The position numbers and the translations under genes were made by a program. 64,000 nt of DNA, taken from Lysobacter sp. (GTDB lineage Bacteria; Pseudomonadota; Gammaproteobacteria; Xanthomonadales; Xanthomonadaceae). The notes beneath the pieces are model-generated. The model saw only the letters and a list, made by a program, of their open reading frames with translations. It searched no databases and was not told the origin of the DNA. Positions within the stretch are counted from its first letter, which is position 1. Each line of letters starts with the position of its first letter. Where the stretch lies: NCBI GenBank assembly GCA_011526085.1, contig WYBC01000029.1, positions 1-64,000 of the forward strand. Reading direction: 5' to 3'. Positions 17,377 to 26,999 of this stretch are shown piece after piece.

Positions 17377-18462
17377 TTACGGGTGCGGACGGACGATACC
17401 GTCCACGCCGGTCCTGGCCTGGATCTGCGATTTCAGCTGGTCGGCGGCCGCGCGGTCGAGCACCGGGCCGACGCGGACGCGGGTGAGCTTGCCCTTGTCG
17501 GTATTCACGGTTTCGGTGAACGCGGTGAACCCGGCGGCGCGCAGTCGCTCGCGCATCGCACCGGCTTCGGTGGCGTCGCCGAAGGCACCGACCTGGACCG
17601 CGAAACCGACCTTGGCGGTCGCGGACGGCGCGGGCGCCACGGGCTTCGGCGCGGGCGGTTTGGCGGGTGTCGGCGCGGGCTTGGGCTCCGCGGGCTTCGC
17701 GGCCACCGGCTTGGGGTCGGCCGGCTTCGGCTGCGGTTTGGTTTCGGGCCTGGGCTCCGGCTTCGGTTCGGCCGGCTTCGCGGGGGCCGGCTTCGGCGGC
17801 TCGACCGCGGCGGTGACCGTGGCGGGCGTCGGCGCCGGGGCGGGCTCGGCGTCGAGCGCCACCACCTTCACCGGCACGTCGCTGCGGACTTCCAGCGCCT
17901 TCACGCGGACGATTTCGGCCTCGGCGCGGGTGGCATAGGGACCGATGCGCACCCGCACGGCCGGTTTGCCGTTCACGGTGGTGGCTTCGCTGTAGGCCGG
18001 CAGGCCGGCGGCCTTGGCCAGCGCGACCACGGTGTCGGCGCCCTTCTGGCTCGCGTAGGCGCCGAAATGGACGGCGTAATCGCCGGCGGCGGCGCTCGGC
18101 GGAAGAGCGGTGGCGGCCGGGGCATCGCCGGTCGCGGGCGCGTCGGGATCTGCCGCCGGGTCGATCGCGGCCGGATCGGTGCCGGCCGGCGCGCCTGCGG
18201 GCGTCGCGGTCGTGGCCGGTCGATCCACCGGGGTCGCGTCCATGCCCACGGCGCCGCCCTTGGGCACTTCGCCCGGCATCACCAGCGGCAGTTCGCGGGT
18301 TTCGGTGTCGCCGCCGGGGGCGTCGGGCATCTTCAGCGGAACGTCGGAGACGCCGCTGTCGGGCGCCGGGCCCTTCACCAGCATGGGCAGGAAAATCACC
18401 GCGAGCGCGACCAGCACGGCCGCGCCGATGAGGCGCTGTTTGAGTCCAGTGTCCATCGGCAT
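17377..18462 (-). CDS. SPOR-domain membrane protein (DedD-like), two SPOR domains
   Basis: 361-residue inner-membrane protein with one N-terminal transmembrane helix ([18 protein letters not shown]), a Pro/Ala-rich periplasmic linker, a first SPOR domain (residues about 125-205, [10 protein letters not shown]), a long Lys-Pro-Ala-Glu low-complexity linker (about 210-275), and a second SPOR domain ([10 protein letters not shown] to the end). SPOR domains bind denuded septal peptidoglycan; DedD helps septation. E. coli DedD has a single SPOR domain. Start ATG 18462, with ATG 18456 also possible. Between folC and purF. Confidence 0.87.
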   Translation of the reverse strand: MPMDTGLKQRLIGAAVLVALAVIFLPMLVKGPAPDSGVSDVPLKMPDAPGGDTETRELPLVMPGEVPKGGAVGMDATPVDRPATTATPAGAPAGTDPAAIDPAADPDAPATGDAPAATALPPSAAAGDYAVHFGAYASQKGADTVVALAKAAGLPAYSEATTVNGKPAVRVRIGPYATRAEAEIVRVKALEVRSDVPVKVVALDAEPAPAPTPATVTAAVEPPKPAPAKPAEPKPEPRPETKPQPKPADPKPVAAKPAEPKPAPTPAKPPAPKPVAPAPSATAKVGFAVQVGAFGDATEAGAMRERLRAAGFTAFTETVNTDKGKLTRVRVGPVLDRAAADQLKSQIQARTGVDGIVRPHP

Positions 18463-18536
18463 CCGGAAAAGGAGGAAGCGCGCGGATTATACGCCGCGAC
18501 CGGCCATGCCCGACCGGGCAACCGTCCGCGGATCGT

Positions 18537-19820
18537 TCAGCCGGAGGCGAACGCCGCCAGCGCGGCCGCCGCGGTGTGGAACGAGCCGAAGACCAGCACC
18601 CGGTCGCCCGGCGCGGCCTCGCCCCGGGCCGCGGCCAATGCCCCGGCGACGGTGGCGCAGCGCTCGCCGTCCGCCGCGGCGGTGCCGGCCAGCCGTTCGG
18701 CGAAGGCCGTCACGTCGAGCCCGCGCGGGCCGGTGTCGGCCAGGCCGGCCAGCCACCAGCGGTCGACCTGCCCGGCCAACGCCTCCACCACGCCGACGGC
18801 GTCCTTGTCGCCCAGCGCCGCGAAGACCGCGAACGTCCGGCCCTGCGCCGGCGCTGCCGCCAGCCAGGCCGCCAGCGCGCGCGCGGCCTGCGGGTTGTGG
18901 CCGACATCGACCAGGAATTCGACGCCGTCGCGCTCGAAACGCTGCAGCCGCGCCGCCACCTGCGCGTCGCGCACGCCGGCGGCATATGCCGCATCGGGCA
19001 GATCGATCGGCAGCGCGCGCAGTGCGGCGATGGCGACCGCGGCATTGCGCAACTGCACCGGCGCGGCGAGCCGCGGCATCGGCAGTTCGAGTTCGCAGCC
19101 GATCTCGCGCCAGCGCCAGCATTCCGCATCGATGGGCTCGAAGAAGAAATCGCAGCCGATGCGGACCGCCGACGCGCCGATGGCGTAGGCATGTCCGAGC
19201 ACGGTCGACGGTGGATCGTCGTCGCCCAGCACCAGCGGCTTCCAGGCGCGCGCGATGCCGACCTTCTCCGCGCCGATGGTTTCGATGTCGCCGCCGAGCC
19301 AATCCTGGTGGTCGAGATCGACCGTGGTGATCGCGGCGACATCCGGATCGACGATGTTCACCGCATCGAGCCGGCCGCCGAGGCCGACTTCGAGCACCGC
19401 CAGATCGAGATCGCTGCGGGCGAACAGCCACAGCGCGGCGAGCGTGCCGTATTCGAAATAGGTCAATGGAACGCCGACGCGCGCGTCCTCGACCGCTTCG
19501 AACGCCGCGACCAGCGCGGCATCGTCCGCATCCGCGCCGTCGACGCGCACGCGTTCGTTGTAGCGCAGCAGATGCGGCGAGGTGTAGGCGCCGACGCGCA
19601 GGCCCGCGGCGCGGGCGATGGCCTCGATGAAGGCGACGGTCGAGCCCTTGCCGTTGGTGCCGCCGACGATCGCCACATGTCGCGCCGGCCTGGACAGCAC
19701 GCTCCCGGGCAGCGCCATCGCGTCGGCGACGGCGCGCACGCGCTCCAGTCCCATTGCAATCGTTTTCGGGTGCTGGCGTTCGATGAAGGCCAGCCATTCG
19801 GGAAGAGTGCGTGCGGTCAT
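18537..19820 (-). CDS. folC: Bifunctional dihydrofolate synthase/folylpolyglutamate synthase
   Basis: 427-residue Mur-ligase-fold enzyme adding glutamate to dihydropteroate and folates. P-loop GGTNGKGST near residue 55, [35 protein letters not shown], and [10 protein letters not shown] in the C-terminal domain. ATG 19820 ([10 protein letters not shown]) is chosen because the family starts here; a 13-codon upstream extension in frame has no support. First gene of the operon leading to purF. Confidence 0.95.
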   Translation of the reverse strand: MTARTLPEWLAFIERQHPKTIAMGLERVRAVADAMALPGSVLSRPARHVAIVGGTNGKGSTVAFIEAIARAAGLRVGAYTSPHLLRYNERVRVDGADADDAALVAAFEAVEDARVGVPLTYFEYGTLAALWLFARSDLDLAVLEVGLGGRLDAVNIVDPDVAAITTVDLDHQDWLGGDIETIGAEKVGIARAWKPLVLGDDDPPSTVLGHAYAIGASAVRIGCDFFFEPIDAECWRWREIGCELELPMPRLAAPVQLRNAAVAIAALRALPIDLPDAAYAAGVRDAQVAARLQRFERDGVEFLVDVGHNPQAARALAAWLAAAPAQGRTFAVFAALGDKDAVGVVEALAGQVDRWWLAGLADTGPRGLDVTAFAERLAGTAAADGERCATVAGALAAARGEAAPGDRVLVFGSFHTAAAALAAFASG

Positions 19821-19910
19821 GCCGCTATTATCGCCTGTCCGTCGCGCGGCGCCGCGCACGCCATTCCAGGCGAGCCCTTGCAGGCACGCCCTTGCAGGAT
19901 TGAGACCCGC

Positions 19911-20792
19911 ATGCCGCTTTCAACCCCGATGTCCGCACCGATCCTCGGCACCATGCGCTTCGGCGAATGGGGCGCGCGCCTCTCGCCCACGGCGGTGGTC
20001 GACCTGCTCGAAGCCGCGCTCGACGCCGGCATCGACACCCTGGATCTCGCCGACATCTACGGCGGCCACAGCACCAACGCGCTGGTCGGCGCGGCCTTCG
20101 CCGCGCGCTCCGGCCTGCGCACGCGACTGAAGCTGATCGCGAAGATCGGCATCGTCATGAGCGGCAGTCCGGGCAACGCGCGTGGCGTGCAGTACTACGA
20201 TCTTTCGGTCGAACACCTGCGGCGTGCGCTGGACGATTCGCTGTCGGCGCTCGGCGTCGATCGCGTCGACATGCTGATGCTGCATCGCTTCGATCCGCTG
20301 CTGCGGCCGGACGCCATCGCCGCGTGGATCCGCGACGAACAGCGCGCGGGCCGCGTCGGCGACTTCGGCGTCTCGAACTTCGATGCGCAGGCGATCGCGC
20401 TGTTCGACGGCCACCTGCCGGTGGTCGCGAACCAGATCGAACTGTCGCTCGCCAACAGCATCGCGATCGACGACGGCACGCTCAATGCGACCCGCGCGCG
20501 CGGCGCCGAAGTGCAGGCGTGGTCGCCGCTCGGCGGTGGCGATCTGCTCGACCCGCGGTCCTCGGTCGGTGGTCGCCTGCATGCGCGCCTGCAGGCGATG
20601 GCCGGCGAATTCGGACTCGATCCGGCCTCGCTGCTGTTGCGCTGGGTGGCTTCGGTGCCCGATACGCGCGTCGTGCTCGGCAGCACGAAGATCGAACGCC
20701 TGCGCGAAGGCGTACGCGCCTGCGCCGAACCGCTGCCGCGCGATGCGTGGTATGCGCTGTGGGAAGCGGCGCGGGGACGCGCGGTGCCCTGA
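19911..20792 (+). CDS. Aldo/keto reductase
   Basis: 293-residue NADPH-dependent oxidoreductase with a TIM barrel. The catalytic tetrad is visible: Asp and Tyr in LADIYGGHS (about residues 46-51), Lys in LIAKIGI, His in MLMLHRFD; the cofactor end has VVLGSTKIERL. Resembles the YdhF group of AKRs. Start ATG 19911; ATG 19929 is in frame and possible. Divergent from folC and convergent with the phosphatase gene. Confidence 0.9.
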   Translation: MPLSTPMSAPILGTMRFGEWGARLSPTAVVDLLEAALDAGIDTLDLADIYGGHSTNALVGAAFAARSGLRTRLKLIAKIGIVMSGSPGNARGVQYYDLSVEHLRRALDDSLSALGVDRVDMLMLHRFDPLLRPDAIAAWIRDEQRAGRVGDFGVSNFDAQAIALFDGHLPVVANQIELSLANSIAIDDGTLNATRARGAEVQAWSPLGGGDLLDPRSSVGGRLHARLQAMAGEFGLDPASLLLRWVASVPDTRVVLGSTKIERLREGVRACAEPLPRDAWYALWEAARGRAVP

Positions 20793-20807
20793 GGCATCGG
20801 AAGCGCC

Positions 20808-20854
20808 CCTCACCCGGCCTTCGGCCACCCTCTCCCGGTTGCACGGGGAGAGGG
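20808..20854. repeat. REP-like intergenic hairpin CCCTCTCCC...GGGAGAGGG
   Basis: CCCCTCACCCGGCC followed by a perfect 9-bp stem CCCTCTCCC (20828-20836)/GGGAGAGGG (20846-20854). This composition recurs as a dispersed intergenic palindrome in many Xanthomonadaceae and Pseudomonas genomes. Between two convergent genes it probably also stops transcription. Confidence 0.65.
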
Positions 20855-20871
20855 CCGGTTCAGAAGCCGCC

Positions 20872-21522
20872 TTAAAGCGCCCGATGCACCGCTTCGCCGA
20901 ACAGCGCGGTGTGGTGCGCGCAGTCGTTCAGGCGCACCACTTCCATGCGATCCGCCGAGGGGCCTTCGAGCAGATTCAGGGTCGCGGGCGCCTGGCGGAA
21001 ACTCCACAGCCGGCTGAGCGGAATGCCGAGGACGCGGCACAACAGCACGCGATTGACCGCGTCGTGCGCGACCAGCAACAGCGTCTGATCGTCGCCGAGC
21101 CCTTCGAGCGCGCGCTCGAACGCGGGCCAGGCGCGATCGAGCACATCCTGCAGCGATTCGCCGCCCTGTCCCGGCATCAGCACGGTGTCCGGCGCTTCGC
21201 GCCAGGCCTGGAGACGGTCGGGGTCGCGCTCGCGGATCTCGCTGGCGAGCAGACCTTCCCATTCGCCGTGGCCGATCTCCATCAGCCCGGCATCGGTGCC
21301 GAGGAGGTCCTGGCGCGCGTCGCCGAGCGCGAACGCGGCGGTGGTCTTCGCGCGGGTCAGCGGCGAGGCCACCGCGCGATCGATGCGGACGTCGCCCAGG
21401 CGCGCACCGAGCGCGCGCGCCTGGCCTTCGCCGACCGGCGACAGAGGGATGTCGATCTGGCCCTGATAGCGGCCTTCGGCGTTCCACGGCGTTTCGCCGT
21501 GGCGTGCGAGAAGAATGCGCAT
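20872..21522 (-). CDS. Histidine phosphatase family protein (dPGM-like)
   Basis: 216-residue phosphatase of the phosphoglycerate mutase superfamily. The phosphohistidine motif LLARHGETPWN is at residues 4-14, the proton donor region MEIGHGEWEG near 82, and the second His in LLVAHDAVNR near 155. Annotated relatives include alpha-ribazole phosphatase and cofactor-independent-type phosphoserine phosphatases. It begins 8 bp after serA on the same strand, so a role as phosphoserine phosphatase in the serine pathway is plausible but not shown. Confidence 0.85.
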   Translation of the reverse strand: MRILLARHGETPWNAEGRYQGQIDIPLSPVGEGQARALGARLGDVRIDRAVASPLTRAKTTAAFALGDARQDLLGTDAGLMEIGHGEWEGLLASEIRERDPDRLQAWREAPDTVLMPGQGGESLQDVLDRAWPAFERALEGLGDDQTLLLVAHDAVNRVLLCRVLGIPLSRLWSFRQAPATLNLLEGPSADRMEVVRLNDCAHHTALFGEAVHRAL

Positions 21523-21530
21523 CGTCGGCC

Positions 21531-23108
21531 TCAGACCTGCTGCAGCGACAGGATGCCCGGCACCGACTTCAGCGTCGCGATCTGTTCGTCGCTCAGCGGT
21601 TTGTCGACCGTGATCGCCGCGCGCGCCTGGCCGTCGCCCGCCGCACCCAGCGCGAAGTTGACGATGTTCACGCCGGCGGTGCCGAGCTGCGAACCGACCT
21701 GGCCGATCATGCCGGGACGATCTTCGTTGCGCATCAGCAGCACGTGCGCGAGCGGATCGAACTCGATCTCGACGCCGTCCAGACGCACCACGCGCGGGCC
21801 GCGATGCAGGGTCGCTTCGATTTCGCGGGTACGGATGTTGCCGCTGCCGTTGTCGCCGACCACGCGCACCTTGAGCAGGCGGTCGAAACCGTCGCCGTCG
21901 CCGCCGACGGTTTCGGCGACCGTCAATCCGCGCGCGGCGGCTTCCTGCAGCGCGTTCACCGGCGTGACGCGGCCGGATGCCGTGCCCAGCAGCGCGGCGA
22001 CCAGCAGGCGCGTCAACGGACGCGTGTCGAGCGCCTCGGTGCGGCCGGCGTAGGTGATTTCCAGGCGCGTCGGCGCGCGCACCAGACGCACGGCCAGACG
22101 GCCCAGCGACGACATCAGCGGCATCCACGGCCCGACTTCGCGCGCGGCTTCGGCGGTGAGCGGCGGCAGATTGACGCAGCCCGCGACCGCGCCGGTGGCG
22201 GCGAAATCGATGATCTGCTTGGCGAGGATGGTGCTGACCGCCTGCTGCGCTTCGCTGGTCGATGCGCCGAGATGCGGGGTGAGGATGAGCTTCGGATGCG
22301 CGCGCAGCGGCGAATCGGCCTGCAGCGGTTCGGTGGCGAAGGTGTCGAGCGCGGCGCCGGCGAGGTGGCCCGCGTCGAGCTGGCGCAGCAGCGCGTCCTC
22401 GTCGATCAGTCCGCCGCGCGCGGCGTTGATCAGATACGCGCCCTTCTTCATCGCGCGCATCTGCGCTTCGCCGATGATGTTGGTGGTGTCCTTGGTGCGC
22501 GGAATATGCAGGGTGACGATGTCGGCCCAGGCCAGCAGTTCGTCGAGGGTCTTCAGCGCGACGCTGCCCTTGCCCGCGGCCGACGGCGGCAGGAACGGAT
22601 CGTACGCGGCGACGTCCATGCCGATACCCTGCGCCTTGCGCGCGACCGTGCTGCCGATGCGTCCGAGGCCGATGACGCCCAGGCGCTTGCCTTCGAGTTC
22701 GAAACCGGTGAGGCCAGCCTTGGGCCACTGCCCGGCCTTCATGCCGGCATCGGCCTTCGGGACGTGGCGTGCGAGCGAGAACAGCAGCGAGATCGCGTGT
22801 TCGGCGGCGGCGAGCGTGTTGCCGTCCGGCGCGTTCATCACCGCGATGCCGCGGGCGGTGGCGGCATCGACATCGATGGTGTCGACGCCGGCGCCGGCGC
22901 GACCGATGACCTTGAGCTGCTTCGCCGCTTCGATCGCTTCGGCGGTGACCTGGGTGGCCGAACGCACGAGCAGCGCATCGACGCCATCGAGGGCGGCGGC
23001 GAGTTTGGCGGGGTCTTTGATCGGATCGGAGATTTCGACGGTCCAACCGGCGTCGCGGAACATCGCAAGGCCGTCTTCGTGGATACCGTCGCATGCCAGG
23101 ACTTTCAT
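21531..23108 (-). CDS. serA: D-3-phosphoglycerate dehydrogenase (long form)
   Basis: 525-residue NAD-dependent enzyme of serine synthesis. Rossmann motif LGVIGLGRIGSTVA near residue 145, catalytic Arg in NAARGGLID, Glu in DTFATEP and His in TPHLGAST. After the catalytic part follow an ASB-type intervening domain (about 320-450) and a C-terminal ACT domain (LLMRNEDRPGMIGQVG), so this is the long form seen in Bacillus and Mycobacterium, not the short E. coli type; the ACT domain suggests serine feedback. ATG 23108 has GGAGCG upstream. Confidence 0.95.
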   Translation of the reverse strand: MKVLACDGIHEDGLAMFRDAGWTVEISDPIKDPAKLAAALDGVDALLVRSATQVTAEAIEAAKQLKVIGRAGAGVDTIDVDAATARGIAVMNAPDGNTLAAAEHAISLLFSLARHVPKADAGMKAGQWPKAGLTGFELEGKRLGVIGLGRIGSTVARKAQGIGMDVAAYDPFLPPSAAGKGSVALKTLDELLAWADIVTLHIPRTKDTTNIIGEAQMRAMKKGAYLINAARGGLIDEDALLRQLDAGHLAGAALDTFATEPLQADSPLRAHPKLILTPHLGASTSEAQQAVSTILAKQIIDFAATGAVAGCVNLPPLTAEAAREVGPWMPLMSSLGRLAVRLVRAPTRLEITYAGRTEALDTRPLTRLLVAALLGTASGRVTPVNALQEAAARGLTVAETVGGDGDGFDRLLKVRVVGDNGSGNIRTREIEATLHRGPRVVRLDGVEIEFDPLAHVLLMRNEDRPGMIGQVGSQLGTAGVNIVNFALGAAGDGQARAAITVDKPLSDEQIATLKSVPGILSLQQV

Positions 23109-23392
23109 TTCGAGCGCTCCATGTGGGGAAGGAATCCCGCGGAGCCCTGCAAGCCGGCACGACGAACAACATTGCGTTGGATCTGGACGGCGAAAGCACC
23201 TGAACCTGGGTTCGAAGGGGCTTTCACCTGCGGTCGAGAAACGGGGCCGGCTGGCATGGGAATCCGCGACGGGGACCAGCCTAGCAGAGGATTCCAGCGC
23301 GCGAAAGACCAGCCCCGCCCCGTTCGTCGCGGCGAACGGTTGCAATCGAAACCATCGCGCCCGCACCTCCCGGGACCGGCGTGCCGGCGGGA

Positions 23393-26362
23393 TCAATCCA
23401 CCCGGTTGCGGCCCGCGCTCTTCGCCCGGTACAGCGCCGCATCGGCGCGCGCGACGCAATCGGCCGGCGTTTCGCCCGGATGCAGCTCGCTGACGCCGAT
23501 GCTGACCGTCATGCCGTCCGCGGCCTCGGCGACGTGGGCGCGGATGCGTTCGGCCAGATGCCGCACGTCCTCCAGCCCGCATCCCGGCGCGACGATCGCG
23601 AACTCCTCGCCACCGTAGCGCGCGACCAGCGTATCGCCGCGCACGCTGTCCGAGAGACAGCGCGCGACGCGGATCAGGGCATCGTCGCCGGCCTGATGCC
23701 CGTTCGCATCGTTGTAGGTCTTGAAGTGATCGACATCGATCAGTGCGAGACCGAGACGTTCGCCGGTGGCGTGGGCGCGCGCCGCGGCCTGCTGCAGGAA
23801 CGCATCGAATTTCCTGCGGTTCGCGATGCCGGTGAGGCCATCGCGATCGGCGAGATCCTGCAGGCTGAAATTCAACAGTTCGAGATCCCTGGTGCGGGCG
23901 CGGACCAGTGCGTCCAGTTCGACATTCCTCGTCCGCAACGCAGCGAGCCTCCGGCGCTGGCGCCGGATCAGCGCGAGGCCCGCGAGCAGGCTCGCCAGCG
24001 CGACCAGCGCGGGCATGAACCAGGCGCGCTCGTACCAGCGCGGAATCACTTCGAACGGATACGGCACGCCTTCGATCGGCGCCGCATTGCCGACGCGGGC
24101 GCGCACGTGCAGCGTGTACCGGCCCGGCGGCAGCGAGAAGAAGCGGAAGCCCGGCTGCGCACCGGAATCCGACCATGCGTCGTCGAAACCCTCCAGCCGG
24201 AACTGATAGCGTTTGTCGCCGACGCCCGAAAAATCGGTCAGCCCCAGATCGAACTCGAGCGTGGCGCCGGTCATCAGGAACCTGGGCGGCTGATCGAGCG
24301 GCAGCGTCGATACCCGTTCGCCGCCGCGGTTCAACCGCACCCGCGTGATGCGCAGCGTCGCACGCTCCGCGATGGGCCGCGTCCCGTCTCCGTCATGGTC
24401 TCCGGCGCGACTCAGATAGCGCACCAGCAACCCGTTCGCCGCGATCAGCGCATCGCCGCCGGGCAGCGTCAGCAGACTCATGAACGGGCCGTCATCGGGC
24501 CGCGCGTGCAGCGCCACCGCCCATCGACCGTTGCCGCTCTTCCGATACGCGGTGTGATAGCTGTATGCCCAGCGATCGCCGTTGCCGGAGGCGACCAGGG
24601 CCACGACTTCGCCCGCGTTCAACAGTGCGCCCAAGCCGTCGAGATCGTCCGCGACGAAGCGGCCCGCGCGGTAACGGAACAATCCCGCTTCGGTGCTGAC
24701 GACCGCGCCCTCCGGCGTCGCGCTGACGACGGCCGTCTTCGCGGCGCCGAAGCGCAGGCCCTCGCGCGGACCGAAACGCACCACGCGAAAGCCGTTGGGA
24801 TCGCGCGCGTCCAGGACCGCCATCGCCAGACCGTTTTCGTCGCTGCCCAGCAGAATGCCGTCCGCGGTCGCGGCCAGCGAACTGACCAGCCAGGGCGCTT
24901 TCGTATGCCGCCCCGCTTCGATGTAACCGTCGCCGTCGCGCTTCAGCAGCACCGGCCCGAATTCCGAACCCACCCACAGAAGCCGCGGATGCGCGGGATC
25001 CAGCAGCAGCGTGCGCGGGTACAGATCGTCGCTGCCGATCACGGTGGCCCGCCCGCGGTCGATCCGGCTCAGGCTGCGCGAATCGGCGAGCAGCAGACCG
25101 GCTCCGTCGTCGAGGATGTGCCACGCCTCGCCGCGGGTCCAATCCTGTCGCGACAGCGGGCGGTCGAAGACGCCGTTCGCGATGGACCCGCGATAGACGC
25201 CGGCCCCGGTGGAAAGATACAGCGCATCGCCGATGCGATGCAGCGCGTACACCGAGCCTTCGACGCCTTCGGCCTTGCCGTAGCGCAGCCAGCGAAACGG
25301 CCATTCGACGCGGATCAAACCGCGATCGTCCACGCTCAGCAGCGCGCCGTCGTCGTCGACCAGCACTTCGGGCATGAAACTCTTGCCGACCTGGATCGAT
25401 TCGAAGCGACGACGCGGCAGATCGAGCACCCGCAGGACGCCGTCGAACGAACCGAACGCGAATTTGCCGCCGCCGAGGGCGACGCCGTTGTTGATCTGGA
25501 TCGCATTGTCGTGGATGCCGCCGCCGTGGGCACTGCCGTCATCAGCCGCGCCATCGGCCGACGCCACGTCGTCGAGCGGATCGATCTCGCCGTCCTTGAA
25601 GATCTTGAGGCCGCCGGCGGCGTCCGTGATCAGCACGCCGCCGTCGTCGAGCGCGAAGAAGTTGTAGATCAGCGCGGTCGACAATCCGCCGGTACCCGCG
25701 ATCGGCACGAAGGCATCGCCCTGCAGGCGACGCAAGCCTTCTCCCCGCCACTGCACCCAGAGTTCGTCGCCCACGCGATCGATCTCGCCGAAACGGCCTT
25801 CGTGATGCCAATAGCCCGCGCGCGCGCCATCCGCGTCGACCGCGAACAGATCGCGCAGGCCGCGAAAGTAGATGCGGCCGCGGTGTTCGGTGATCTGCCA
25901 GATGTCGGCGAAGTTGATGTCGGCGGAGTTCGCGTCCGCGACATCGGTGCCGGAGGCGTCGGCACCGGCGGGGCTGGCGCCCGACGATCCGCTGCCGGCG
26001 AGATCGCGCCGGAATCTCGGCACGAGATCGACGTATTCGAGATCGCCGTTCGACAAGGTGCGGAGATAACCGAAACAGTCGCTGCCGCCCACCCACAGGC
26101 GCCCGCGGGCGTCCGCATGCAATGCGCGGACCGCGCCGGGCCGCGGCGTTTTCAGCCATGTCCAGCGGCCGCCATCGAAACGCAGGATGCCGCCGCTGCC
26201 GCCGACGTAGATGTGGCGCAGGCGATCCTGTTCGACCGCGAAGTACTGCGGATACACGCGCAGATCCGGCGAGATGCGCGTGATCTGCGGTTCGGCGGCA
26301 CGGAGCATGCATGCCGCGAACAGAAGCGGCAGCGCGAACGCCCATCCGATGCATCCCCGCAT
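23393..26362 (-). CDS. Membrane diguanylate cyclase with two-component-like propeller sensor
   Basis: 989-residue inner-membrane protein. Signal sequence (about 1-23), then a large periplasmic beta-propeller of Reg_prop-type repeats (IYVGGSGGILRFDGG, LWVGGSDCFGYL), a Y_Y_Y domain near 660-740 (YQFRLEGFDDAWSD, LPPGRYTLHVRARV), a transmembrane helix near 755, a coiled coil, and a C-terminal GGDEF domain (DRDGLTGIANRRKFD, YGGEEF). It synthesises cyclic di-GMP in response to a periplasmic ligand. The product-inhibition I-site is degenerate: RGDT where RxxD is expected. ATG 26362 has GGGAGCG upstream; the open frame runs further but lacks a signal sequence there. Confidence 0.9.
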   Translation of the reverse strand: MRGCIGWAFALPLLFAACMLRAAEPQITRISPDLRVYPQYFAVEQDRLRHIYVGGSGGILRFDGGRWTWLKTPRPGAVRALHADARGRLWVGGSDCFGYLRTLSNGDLEYVDLVPRFRRDLAGSGSSGASPAGADASGTDVADANSADINFADIWQITEHRGRIYFRGLRDLFAVDADGARAGYWHHEGRFGEIDRVGDELWVQWRGEGLRRLQGDAFVPIAGTGGLSTALIYNFFALDDGGVLITDAAGGLKIFKDGEIDPLDDVASADGAADDGSAHGGGIHDNAIQINNGVALGGGKFAFGSFDGVLRVLDLPRRRFESIQVGKSFMPEVLVDDDGALLSVDDRGLIRVEWPFRWLRYGKAEGVEGSVYALHRIGDALYLSTGAGVYRGSIANGVFDRPLSRQDWTRGEAWHILDDGAGLLLADSRSLSRIDRGRATVIGSDDLYPRTLLLDPAHPRLLWVGSEFGPVLLKRDGDGYIEAGRHTKAPWLVSSLAATADGILLGSDENGLAMAVLDARDPNGFRVVRFGPREGLRFGAAKTAVVSATPEGAVVSTEAGLFRYRAGRFVADDLDGLGALLNAGEVVALVASGNGDRWAYSYHTAYRKSGNGRWAVALHARPDDGPFMSLLTLPGGDALIAANGLLVRYLSRAGDHDGDGTRPIAERATLRITRVRLNRGGERVSTLPLDQPPRFLMTGATLEFDLGLTDFSGVGDKRYQFRLEGFDDAWSDSGAQPGFRFFSLPPGRYTLHVRARVGNAAPIEGVPYPFEVIPRWYERAWFMPALVALASLLAGLALIRRQRRRLAALRTRNVELDALVRARTRDLELLNFSLQDLADRDGLTGIANRRKFDAFLQQAAARAHATGERLGLALIDVDHFKTYNDANGHQAGDDALIRVARCLSDSVRGDTLVARYGGEEFAIVAPGCGLEDVRHLAERIRAHVAEAADGMTVSIGVSELHPGETPADCVARADAALYRAKSAGRNRVD

Positions 26363-26675
26363 ATCGCGCTCCCATGCCCTGCCATGGCTCCGATCGCAGG
26401 GTCGGCGCGCCGCGACCGCGGATTCTTCCAGCGACGGTCCGCGACCCGGACTGCGACTGCGCGCCACGCGAAGGACGGCATTGCGCAACGGACCGCCCCC
26501 TGCCGACCGGTCCCGCGGGCAGCGTCGCAAGAGTACCGGCGCTTTGCAAGCGTTTGCGCGAAGCCGCGGCGCCCACTCGAAGAAGTGCTGCCGGGATAAC
26601 GTTTTCGCAATTCGGCTGGCGCTAGAGTCGGTGCGCCGGACTTCCCGGCAGTACTTCACAACAAAGGAACGAACG
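26363..26675. other. 313-bp divergent intergenic region
   Basis: Separates the diguanylate cyclase (minus) from the small exported peptide (plus). I see no convincing gene, only an AAAGGAAC ribosome-binding site for the peptide and an AT-richer patch at 26595-26615 (GATAACGTTTTCGCAATTC) that may hold its promoter. Confidence 0.5.
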
Positions 26676-26921
26676 ATGAAGACTTCCCTCAAGCGCCGCA
26701 GCACCAAGATCGCTCTCGCGCTGGGCGCCGCCTTCGCCATCGGTGCAGCTGTCGCCGCCGCCCCCGGGCCGACCTCGATTGGCGAGTTCTACTATTACTT
26801 CGACGCCGCCGGCAACACCATCGGCTATCGCGCGATCGACTGCTACGGCAATTACTCCGCGTGGGGCAAGACCAGCACGCGCTATTCCAACGGCTACGCG
26901 CTCTGCCTGCCCCGCGACTGA
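26676..26921 (+). CDS. Small exported protein, DUF6289-like
   Basis: 81-residue protein: basic start, hydrophobic signal segment (IALALGAAFAIGAAVAAA, about residues 11-28), then a mature part rich in Tyr, Gly and Ser with two cysteines (DCYGNY and ALCLPRD) that could form a disulfide. This layout resembles the DUF6289 family of small exported proteins common in Lysobacter-type bacteria; the assignment is from memory and tentative. ATG 26676 with AAAGGAAC upstream. Monocistronic, ending at a strong hairpin. No function is known to me. Confidence 0.65.
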   Translation: MKTSLKRRSTKIALALGAAFAIGAAVAAAPGPTSIGEFYYYFDAAGNTIGYRAIDCYGNYSAWGKTSTRYSNGYALCLPRD

Positions 26922-26950
26922 TCGAGGCGGCGGTCGAGACCACGGATGCG

Positions 26951-26976
26951 GAAACGGCGGCCGTGGCCGCCGTTTC
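26951..26976. terminator. Bidirectional terminator hairpin
   Basis: Perfect inverted repeat GAAACGGCGG/CCGCCGTTTC with a short central CCGTGG, between the small exported protein and the convergent S46 peptidase gene. It is followed on the plus strand by CTTCG. Confidence 0.75.
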
Positions 26977-26999
26977 CTTCGTACGCCGCGCCGGAGCGG

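Noticed and set aside
23381-26599. A 1072-codon open frame antisense to the diguanylate cyclase
   Set aside because: No start signal or motifs; the sense strand carries GGEEF and propeller repeats.
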